From Lota lota (lineage: Eukaryota; Chordata; Actinopteri; Gadiformes; Lotidae), in the NCBI GenBank assembly GCA_026745465.1, contig JACYXH010000580.1, positions 1 through 64,000 of the forward strand: a stretch of 64,000 nt of DNA, written 5' to 3'. The notes beneath the pieces are model-generated. The model searched no databases. It was not told the DNA's origin and saw only the letters and a list, made by a program, of their open reading frames with translations. Positions 55,261-64,000 of the stretch are shown here, piece after piece. The stretch's first letter is position 1; every line of letters begins with the position of its first letter. The position numbers were made by a program, and so were the translations under genes.

Positions 55261-56950
55261 TTAATCAAATCTCCTCAACAACTGGCGGGGAGGTTTGAAA
55301 GTTGCAGACGTACAACTATTTCTGGTCAGGCCAGTACTCACATCCATAAGGCTAGACCGGAGCGGTAGTCCCATTCGATTTCTTGTGTCGTCTTTGAGTA
55401 GTGCCAACAGAGAAAATGCTCTCTCGACATGAGCATTGGATACGGGCAGAGTGAGAAGTCTGATGGCACCCAAGGCTAATTCCTGAAAACACTTGTTTCC
55501 TCCAGCAGCTTCAAATGCATAGATTTCCAGCCAAAATGTGTCTATAGCCTGATCACTTGAGAAACCAGCTGATGCCACATTCCTCCACTGGGATTCCAGT
55601 GTGTCAATCGGACAGGTGAAAAACTCCATGGGCAGGTCTTGAAGTCCTGGCCTATTGATAGTAGACTTTAGGCACAGGAGCTCCAGTTTGCACAACATTT
55701 CCATAGAAGCAGGTACTTGGTATTGCACGAGCAAAAACTCCATGCACCGTATTGCGATTCTCTCCTTCATTTCAGGCGCCAATGTACTTTCCTCCAATCG
55801 CTTCATGAAAGCGGTACCCAGGTCCGTATCCAGAGGTGAGAGGAAGGTACTGGAGGATTTTAGGTCAAGTTCCCTGAGTTTACTGTCACTGTTCATGCAC
55901 AAGACGCTTGGCTTAACAATTCTCCTGCAGAGTTGACATGTTCAGTCGATCCAGATCCCTAAACACACCCAGTTAGTCTCCCGTTTTCAACTGAAAGTAC
56001 TTATTCACCGTTTGTATTTCAATCAGAACAGGCCGTAGAAAGTGCATGTAGAGGATGTTGGTTTTGTCGTTGTACATCTCCTTTAATATCCGGGCAGAAT
56101 AGCAGTGGTCTGCACTTGAAGCCATGCTAAAGTGAAGTCTGAGAGCATCCTTTTGTTCAACAATTATATCAATGCAGTCTGCCATCACTAACCAACAGGT
56201 AGAACTTGGACTTATCAATTTCAATGGACAGCCACCGTTGTTTATGGTCTCGTAGATGTTCCTATAGTCACACTGGCGCTTGGCTGAATGGGCGAACCGT
56301 TTGTACGTTTCCCTGATCATATATTCAAGGTTGCTGGGGAGAAGCAGCATGGCCTTATTTGCAACTATATAGAGTGAGTGGCAAATCCAGCGAAGCTGTA
56401 AACGTGTCTTTTTTGGTTTGAGTATGGTGAAAATGAATGGTGTTTTCCCACCATCTGTAGCAATGCCCACCATGTTTTTAATCTGCAGACCATTCTGGTC
56501 TAGAAAGGCAACTATGGCGTCTGTTATATCATTAGCATCATTATTCATGAGCTCCACAAGTCCAAGATATGTACTGACAAACTTATTGTGCTTTTTTTTG
56601 TGGTATTTCACACACAGGCAAAGGAGCTTGTTCACTGATATGTCAGTGGTGTCATCCAGATAGAGGGAATAAGGGTACTCACTGATATCCTCCATTAGTT
56701 CTTCTCTGAAATGTGGTGCGAGGACAGACTTGATGACAGCTGTGCACTTTGTCCTGTGCATTTTGAATGTCGCCATCTCATCTTGTAAGATATCAGACAA
56801 ATCATCCACCGCGTTGATTGAAGTGTGACAAGCAACGTAGATTGCTATCTTAATTTCACGGCGTTTCTGGTCATCTTTTATTGCACATTGCCCAGCAGTC
56901 GCCACCGGTACAGCAAAACTTTGGATGCTTGGTACACTGTGGGCCTTGTG
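55261..56950 (-). pseudogene. hAT-family transposase, frameshifted
   Basis: The minus-strand N-terminal part (56905-55973) has the hAT catalytic-core look: YSLYLDDTTDISVNKLLCLC, then KNMVGIATDGGK, then a long helical insertion. The C-terminal part (55902-55261) carries the hAT dimerisation region, LPVSNAHVERAFSLLALLKD. The two lie in different frames with stops in between (55910-55975), so it is broken. Reading upstream of 56905 continues for some codons without a clear start, and no zinc-finger (BED) exon was identified. The terminal repeats are not resolved. Confidence 0.8.
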
Positions 56951-57126
56951 CTTCTTAGTGGCGGCTTGTTCTTTCAGGTCATTTAGTTGTGCTCTGAGTT
57001 CAGTGTTACAACATAAAATTGAAACAGTAATGTTTCATTATACCATATGACCCAAATAACGAACGAACACATGACATAATAATGTTTTCCTCAATACATA
57101 TATATTTTTGCAAATGTACAAACACT

Positions 57127-57456
57127 TCACAGAAGTATCCCTGTATATACACAGTAAACACGGGTTTCAACAGGATTGGTAATATATCCTCTCAATACAG
57201 GCATTACAGGTATCTCTCCTATCACAGCTTTGTCAGCTGGTGTTGGGGCTAGTTGGGACGGAATGTCGGGGTGGTCATCCCGTCGTGTGTTGTGGTCCGG
57301 GTAGGCCAGGAGATTCCTGATCTGGCTGGACAGTGTTTTGCAAATTAAATAACTGGTGGCTGGCTCGAACAAATGGCTAAGACAAATGGACATCCGTAGT
57401 TGATTTATTTCATATGCTGCAGCACATAAAAGACACAGTTTCAAAGGCAACTCCAC
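57127..57456 (-). CDS. Unrecognised open frame upstream of the hAT transposase
   Basis: 109 codons on the minus strand without an identifiable domain. It may be part of the hAT element's 5' region or non-coding. The only support is its length and that it lies upstream of the transposase on the same strand. Confidence 0.15.
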   Translation of the reverse strand: MELPLKLCLLCAAAYEINQLRMSICLSHLFEPATSYLICKTLSSQIRNLLAYPDHNTRRDDHPDIPSQLAPTPADKAVIGEIPVMPVLRGYITNPVETRVYCVYTGILL

Positions 57457-57603
57457 GCAGAGCAGAGTTCTCGAGAAAAAGCGCCCAGTATAGAGGGAAG
57501 CATTTTTTTGTTGAGTGGCGCAAACAACATCTCAGAGATATCACAAGATGGCGCCATTTACTATCTATAACTGGTTCAATGCACAATTAAAGACGGACAC
57601 CTG

Positions 57604-57700
57604 GTCTGGGGAGAGGATATGCAGTCAAGGCCAGACACAGCAATTGGGGAGAGGATATGCAGTCAAGAACAGACACATTGTTGGGGAGAGGAGCTTGCTC
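57604..57700. repeat. Short tandem repeat, about 40-bp unit
   Basis: GGGGAGAGGATATGCAGTCA followed by AG(G/A)(C/A)CAGACACA occurs twice, with a partial third copy. Nothing else is recognised between 57460 and 57860. Confidence 0.75.
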
Positions 57701-57871
57701 AGGAGTTTCTCACATGAGGACAGAGCACAATGCAGCGATACAGGAAAAACAGACCGCTGTGGGGAGTTAGATAGTTAGAAAGATAGATAGGCCACTATAG
57801 TGTGCACATAATAACTTAAACATCAAAACTAATTAGTGTAACCTCGGAATGGGGCCTTAAGTCATTTTCCG

Positions 57872-58108
57872 TCACAACAGTATGTAGGGTTCTGGCCGCC
57901 TCTTGACTGAAGCGGGCGACATGGTGGGCAACAACCCCTCATACTGGGAGGACAGGTCGGCGGGGATGGGGATCTTCTTCAACCTTTCAACAAATGGTGA
58001 TGGGTCCTCAGACACCACATCAAATACCAGGCTCAGCAGGGCATCCACGTGAGTCTGCAAAGCATTGCAGTCTATTAGTTTTAGTACTTTTCTTCGTTCC
58101 ATGTACAT
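57872..58108 (-). CDS. Unrecognised open frame
   Basis: 78 codons on the minus strand (RKVLKLIDCNALQTHVDALL, VSEDPSPFVERLKKIPIPAD) with protein-like, non-repetitive composition. It could be a host or transposon exon. I recognise no family, and splice partners are not evident. Confidence 0.2.
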   Translation of the reverse strand: MYMERRKVLKLIDCNALQTHVDALLSLVFDVVSEDPSPFVERLKKIPIPADLSSQYEGLLPTMSPASVKRRPEPYILL

Positions 58109-58109
58109 A

Positions 58110-59080
58110 TATTACACGTGGCAATAATTATATAAATTATTTGTATGTTGTTCTAATTGTAATAAAACATTTTTTTTTTACTTCAAACGTAGGGTGTGTT
58201 TTCATTGGCTTTGTGGTGCATTACCCCGTCCTGGATTTGGACCACGACCTGAAGCTGTCAGATAGCCTGCGGTCCGCTTTTTCGTTGTAGGCGAATGCAT
58301 GGATCACCAAGTACAACCTACAATTATAGAATGTAAATGATCCATTTCGAAGCATAGTAAAGTCATTGTTGTGTTGTTCGAAAACGTTTTTTTGGTAATT
58401 GTTTAGTAATTCTCTCGTATTGAAAATGTACCGTGACGATGTACAAAGCCTAATAACATTACAGTAACATTACAGCTTGCATAATCATAACAGCAAGTTA
58501 GCATAGGAATAACGTTACAGCTGATGAACCAAAACATAACAGCACAATAACGGGAGCTAGAAACTTAGCCGAGACCTACAGCTGACTAACCTAAACACAG
58601 TTATGTTATACAACAACAACCTTCACCCTTGTTTGCTGAAGATATACTTGTCAACGTTTCTAAATGTAAATGCTACTTAGAACCACCGGTTGCTTATGTT
58701 AGGCTGCGGGAATGCTATGTAAAAAAATATTTACTTTTGAGTGGTTTTCAGTCATTTATTAGTAAAAGTAGTATGGGGGGCTACATAAAACGTGCGTCAA
58801 ATATAAATTATATAAACCCGCAGTAAAACTTTTGATGGAATATGTAGGTAGAGAGTAAGGGAAGCTTTTTATGATGTATTTTTGTACAAAGCAATGTGTA
58901 ATTTACAAGAAGGGTGAAAGGTACCAAACTAGGCCAGTAGGGAACAGTAATGCAACAATAGTGAGTAAACATTGTTCCGATAATTTTTCCATGTTTGTTG
59001 TTTTTCAGATGATACAAACCAAAAAAACATGATAATAGGAATACATCTATTTTTAAATGTAGTTCTCTTGATCTCCACAG
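58110..59080. other. Unassigned AT-rich interval
   Basis: No terminal repeats, tandem arrays or credible coding regions seen. Contains short CAGTAACATTACAG-type duplications near 58455-58480. Confidence 0.45.
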
Positions 59081-59082
59081 CT

Positions 59083-59163
59083 ATTTCCTACCGCCCCGTG
59101 GACTGGTCTGAGAGTATCGTGAGAACTGAAAGATTCCAGAAGCGCCGCACCGTCATCATACAA
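59083..59163 (+). CDS. Possible orphan exon
   Basis: A plausible acceptor (CTTGATCTCCACAG) precedes an open frame with AISYRPVDWSESIVRTERFQ, whose base composition is less AT-rich than its surroundings. The 3' edge is unclear. The family is not recognised and it may be a transposon-derived fragment. Confidence 0.18.
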
Positions 59164-59867
59164 AACTTTGGTGATGAAATTAATAATAATAAAAACATTG
59201 GATATTTGAGCCATCATTTTAACAATATACATTCCTTTATAAAACCACCGCAACAATATACATTCCTTAGATAACTATAAAATGTTAATACTGGAATACA
59301 ACAAAACTTGTCTTCCTTACTGTTTTTTTAAACTGAAACCGTTACATGTTGAAGGATAGAGGATAGGATACCATCTATTTTATGCTGAAAATGCATGACC
59401 TTGTACTTTATGTGGTTGAATATTAAAATAACAAGGACATAACATGCATTCTACCTAAATGAAGTATTAAAAGTGAATCGATAATCAATAGTCTACATGG
59501 ATTACCTTGTTCTACATATTCACAGCATTGAGTTGAAAGACTTAATTGTATCCTTTCTACCTTGGTTTTTGTCACCTCCTCCCAAAGGTCAGACTGTTAG
59601 GTGGATGTAAACAACAGTCAGTTGTCCTCACACGAGGCGACCCTAATACACCGTGATGAACTCCAGCACTGACACAGCATGCAGGGACTTGTGAGCATTC
59701 CCACTTCCACCCACATACTTAGAGCCAGTTTAAACCACTAACCACTACTCCATAAAACAACAAATGTTAACTTTCAAGCCAAGCTATGTTTCCAGACCAA
59801 ACAACCTGTGATTATATCCAATGTGTTACATACTATACTACGAATCTCAAGCAGCTGTGTATTTCCT

Positions 59868-59870
<3 letters not shown>

Positions 59871-59944
<74 letters not shown>
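59871..59944. repeat. TA dinucleotide microsatellite
   Basis: About 36 TA units, able to extrude as a cruciform. The open frames across it (Ile-Tyr repeats) are spurious. Confidence 0.95.
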
Positions 59945-59951
<7 letters not shown>

Positions 59952-60229
59952 GATTTCTGTCTTATTAGTCCAATAACAAGAGTAATGCATACTGAAATGA
60001 AGCCTAGCCCATATCACAGTGTATCATAGCATGTCTTACCCGTAGACTGAACCTATGGGCCTTATTCACCCAGCGGCCATCTGTGATAAGGCCCATAACA
60101 CTCATTAGTCATATAGGAAGTAAAAATAGCAACAGGATCATGGAGGGTCTTTGACTTCTGGAGACCAGCCATAGCGAGGCTTTGCACCTTATATACTTTG
60201 AAGACATGTAGGCGAACGTATTCATCTCC

Positions 60230-60738
60230 TGTAACGTGACCCTCTGCCACCACCTAGTGGCGCCGGCTGTCACTTCCCCACGTGTCTTTGTTTACCTCTT
60301 TGCCAGCAATTACCCACGTGCACTCCGCTCTACACTCCGGTCTCCAATCCAGTAATCAATGCACCCTATTTCCAAGCAGCCAGCGCCAGTTCGTTGTTAC
60401 ACTTTTCCAAGTCAGTACCTCGTTCCAGCTCTCTAGTTCTCGTACTTAGTACTTGCCTGTCTAACCCGCCTGTCCTTCTTCTCTAGTCCTCCCGATCCCA
60501 TCCCGACTCCAGCCTCCGCTCGTCTGACTGCCTTCCCTGCGAACGACCACTCGCCTGCCTGACCACCCGCCTGCCTACGTCCCTCGACAGGCTGCCACCC
60601 GCCTGCCAACGAACCTCTGCCTGCCTGACCATCCGCCTGCCTTGCCCTTGCCTGTACCTTTGCAAATAAATTCCTTTCGACCCCGTTCCATCTCTGTCTC
60701 GGTGTCTCGCGTTTGGGTCCAAGCTCTGTACCTTAACA
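60230..60738 (+). mobile_element. Solo LTR, same family as intron 3
   Basis: The 509-bp segment TGTAACGTGACC ... CTGTACCTTAACA has perfect 5-bp flanks TCTCC (60225-60229, 60739-60743). It contains AATAAA at 60665-60670. Its start (CCACCACCTAGTGGC) and GCCTGCCTGACC-rich middle match the reverse strand of 37337-38101 and the LTR part fused into the DIRS element. Confidence 0.87.
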
Positions 60739-60998
60739 TCTCCTCCCACATGCACCTTGGGGAAAAGTTAATAACGATCTAACTATGCTTTGCTCTATAT
60801 AAGCATAAGTATTATCTAAGCGTTTTCCCCAACTAAACTCCTAATTACTGCTTGATGATGGTAAGTAAGTAAGTTGTTGTACATGAATAACAATCTTAAT
60901 ATGCTTTGATCAGTATGCGCCTTATAAGGTGGTAATAACACAAGCATAGTCATTGTCCTTAATAACACTAAACATATATGGTCTATTCTTATGTAAAT

Positions 60999-61225
60999 GA
61001 GTATTCTTACCTCTAGAGTTGTGGTCTATCTAAGTTCATCATTTCACTAGTGAACACATGAGTGTTCTTACCTCTAGAGTTGTGGTCTATCTAAGTTCAT
61101 CATTTCACTAGTCAACACATGAGTGTTCTTCTCTCCAGAGTTTAGGTCAATCCAAGTTCATCATTTCACTAGTGAACAGGTGAGTGTTCTTCTCTCCAGA
61201 GTTGTGGTCTAAGTTCATATTTTTG
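60999..61225. repeat. 61-bp tandem repeat
   Basis: Copies begin at 60999, 61060, 61121 and 61182 (GAGTGTTCTT..., AAGTTCATCATTTCACTAG, TGAACACAT). A partial outlying copy lies at 61801-61840. No coding role is visible. Confidence 0.9.
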
Positions 61226-61229
61226 AATA

Positions 61230-62319
61230 TGAAAGCATCCAATCACATTGGACCATTTATAGGTTATCTTACCTGAAGCTTACATTATCAACAAAAAGAC
61301 TGACTTCCATGCATCATTCTGATATCTTTTGATTTGAATTGTTTTTAAATAAATGACTACTTTTACTGTCTTGTCTCCATTACGGTCACGTTAGCCTGAG
61401 GTAGGCCTAGTCGTAACACACACTTCTACATTAAGTAGATGTTTAGAAATGAGTTCTCAGTAGGCTTAGCCAGTATTTAGATTCCTATAATGTGGGCCTG
61501 TGAAGCCCTTTGAGACTGTAACTGTGATTAAGAGCAATATAAATCGTTCTACTCAGGCCCCACCATCACTGAGAAGAGAGGTCAGCCAGCTAACATTTGC
61601 CAATTAGTCTTCTGTGTAGAAAACTATTCAAAAGGTTCATCTTGCAAATTAAAATACAATTTTGTTCAGTTTTGTCAAATAGCTGTATAGAAGTAATTAT
61701 AAGTACAAATATACAATACAAAAAATACTCTTTTGTTTTGATGGGACTACACATTAAAAGTGATTGATTTATCAAATGATGTCTCCAAGGAACCATCTGT
61801 AATCACTAGTGAACACATGAGTGTAAGTTCATATTTTCAGTATAGCACAGTAAAGAAACCCTTATTAATGTGTCTCCTCCAAGAGTAATTGCATTGATGC
61901 GGTAAAGTATGGACAGACCTAGTCCTGGTATGTGGGTGTTGAATGTCATCCAGCCTGGCACTAGAGAAGCTAACGTGGTGAGAGGAAAGCCAACTGATTT
62001 GGAAAGTACTCATTCTACTTCTTTTCTGTTAGTTTACTGTTAGTTTTCTTTTCTTTTTTTATTCTCTTTGTTTGTTTAATCGTGAAGAATGGGGTGGAAG
62101 GGGGGGAGAAAGGGTTTTTAGGATGCTTTATTGTATAAATATCTAATGATGGAAATTGTCTATGTGGAAACTATTGTTTATTAAAAAAGTTCATTTGATT
62201 TTAGTGGCACACAGTGTGATCTTCTCTCTAGAGTTGTGCTGTCCCACATCCTGGGGATAGGATGAGGTAAGCCACATACGTAACCAGACTTGACTAAAGG
62301 TGAAACTATGCAACACTAT

Positions 62320-62367
<48 letters not shown>

Positions 62368-62750
62368 TGTGTTTGTGTTTGTGTGTGCGAGTTATGAGCA
62401 GTAGGAGAGAAGATAAATACAAAATACAATAAAGTTGCAAAGAATGAAACATGAAGATACTTTGTACCGTTCATTGAGGTCTAAAAAGGTGATTCTATGT
62501 TCTAGGCCCAGTAGTTACCAGGCTTCTGTTCATTCTGCTGCTAACCATGGTGTGAAGAGGAAGTCTTTTTTTGTGGTTTTTGTTCAAACGAAAAAAAGTT
62601 CACGATGAACTGGAACCACAGACTAGATGACAGAACAGCTTCCCCTTCCGTAACAGGTTGTATTTTCTTAACTGTTATTTCAATGCTTACCAAAAGTAAT
62701 TCATAGAGTTGTGGATTACAGTGTTGTGGATTAAAAACTGATGTAGTTCA
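61230..62750. other. Unassigned interval with GT microsatellite
   Basis: 62321-62365 is a GT repeat of about 22 units. Otherwise AT-rich sequence with no gene or recognised mobile element. Confidence 0.5.
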
Positions 62751-62838
62751 ACTTGCGTGACCATTTAAATTATATTTTTTACTTGCAGGTTTAAAATATC
62801 TCCCCAGAACAACAGAGTGAGAGAGGAGAGGACTCACT

Positions 62839-62893
62839 ATGAATTTAAGATCAGCAGCAAGAGGATTTTTTGCTTTCCTTCTGTCAGTACCAG
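62839..62893 (+). CDS. Possible signal-peptide exon of an Ig-type receptor
   Basis: ATG at 62839 opens MNLRSAARGFFAFLLSVPG and runs into a GT donor at 62894-62895 in phase 1. The short basic N-terminus, hydrophobic core and phase-1 exit are typical of leader exons of immunoglobulin-superfamily receptors. In teleosts the FLLSV wording resembles CD22/sialoadhesin-like genes. No Ig domain follows within the 1.1 kb left in the window, so the call rests on this exon alone. Confidence 0.35.
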
Positions 62894-63428
62894 GTTGGTT
62901 CATTTACATTGTGAACATTTAGTTGAACTGTTTCAATAACATGACAACCAAGCAACTGGAACGAGGAGAGGGTGAAACCACAGCATGTTGAAGATAGAAT
63001 AATAGTAAATACAACATTAAAGAATCACCCTCTAGAACGCTGTGTTTGGTTGAACTGACCACTAGAATAGAGAAAGGTCCCCTTTATATAGTTTAGTTAT
63101 GGTTCATTAGCCATTGGAAAAGACCACTTCACTGCAAGTTGTATACAGCCTCTTGTAGTGAAAGTACTGTACAGGTTTTTAGATCACAATACTCTGTGAA
63201 TTATTTGATAGAATTAAAATTAGCTTTTGAGATTTGTTGGCCATTTCCTGGTTGCTAGGCAAACATGAACTAAGCGTTTAATTTAGTTACTTTTTGACTT
63301 AAAAAAAAAGATAGATGTTGAAATCTACTGTTTTCCCCCATTTATTCTATTAATGACGATTTAGACATCGCATATTAATCTTCTGCTGCAATGTTGTAAT
63401 TCTGATTCAGTGATATGGTAGACACTGC

Positions 63429-63690
63429 ATGCCTTCTCCTGTCCTCTCTTCTCTCTTCTCTTCTCTCCTCTCCTCTCCTTGTTTCCTCTCCTTGTCTTCT
63501 CTCCTCTCCTCTCCTTGTCTGCTCTCCTCTGTTTGTCTCCTCTCCTCTCTTCCTTGTCTCCACTCATCTCCTCTCCTTACCTTGTCTCCTCCCCACTACT
63601 CCTACAACCCCCTTTCCTCTACTTGTCTCCAATCCTTTCCTTGTCTCCTCTCCTCAGCTCCTCTCCTCTACATTCCTTGTCTCCACATCT
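63429..63690. repeat. Polypyrimidine CTCTTCTC tract
   Basis: About 260 bp of nearly pure C/T on the plus strand, made of CTCTCCTCTCCTTGTC-type words in a degenerate tandem pattern. All three frames stay open, producing spurious proteins on both strands. Confidence 0.9.
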
Positions 63691-64000
63691 AAGTAATTAC
63701 AAAGCTTATAGTCACAAAGCCACAAAAGAAGCACATAGACTACAGGGCCGAGGCCTACAGAGACTACACAGCCTAGCAGCCTGTATCTACCGTAATTAAC
63801 TGTTAGTGTTTGCTTATTACTGCATGAACTAATGTTAATTAATGGTTAAATAATGTACCCTTATTGTAAAGTTTTCAAGGCTTAATTTCAATGAATGGCG
63901 TAAACTGTAGCAATTGCAAATTATAAAAATATATTTTAAGTAATAACCTTCTTCATTTTTAATCAGATGTACGTACTAAATTGAAAATATAATTCCTGAA
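63691..64000. other. Unassigned AT-rich end of window
   Basis: No gene, repeat or splice signal recognised. Confidence 0.5.

Noticed and set aside
59786-60029. Ile-Tyr repeat proteins
   Set aside because: Translation of a TA microsatellite.
63361-63799. Several open frames on both strands near the right end
   Set aside because: They are translations of a polypyrimidine tract, with Ser/Leu repeats on one strand and Arg/Glu repeats on the other.

Overview
The window is vertebrate nuclear DNA, almost certainly from a teleost fish. It holds long introns with GT-AG borders, a nine-exon cytochrome P450 most like CYP27C1, dense fish-type transposons (Ty3/Gypsy, DIRS, hAT, L2) and a very large minisatellite. 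No bacterial-style genes, rRNA or tRNA genes or CRISPR arrays were seen. The species cannot be named from the sequence.

Layout. 1-318 is a G-rich 26-bp minisatellite. 319-17462 and 20986-21320 are one array of a different 26-bp unit, about 17.5 kb in all. It is split by a 3.5-kb internally deleted Gypsy element (17463-20985) that carries paired 474-bp LTRs and a 5-bp target duplication. At the right edge of the array lies the 3' end of a second Gypsy element (integrase plus LTR, 21321-22711). 22712-30778 is gene-poor. It holds a solo LTR, a miniature LTR element (TRIM) with a tRNA-Lys-type primer site, and a hAT element into which two different LTR elements inserted and then collapsed to solo LTRs.

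30779-53207 (+ strand) is the only clear host gene, cyp27c1. In other vertebrates this mitochondrial P450 makes vitamin A2 from vitamin A1. All nine exons join in phase into 519 codons. Exon 3, however, has an in-frame TAG (codon 171) next to an apparent 4-codon shortening, and the residue two after the heme cysteine is Ser instead of Gly. The gene is therefore either a young pseudogene or affected by a sequence error. Its introns carry a Gypsy deletion derivative, several hairpins and MITE-like elements, a solo LTR, a DIRS element with a Gypsy LTR-gag segment fused into it, and a repeat family present in inverted copies in intron 3 and again in intron 6.

53208-64000 has no complete host gene. 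It contains simple repeats, a solo LTR, a broken hAT transposase, a second member of the intron-3 solo-LTR family, a 61-bp tandem repeat, and one short exon (62839-62893) that looks like the signal peptide of an immunoglobulin-type receptor continuing beyond the window.

All repeat and family calls were made by eye; identities and copy numbers are approximate.
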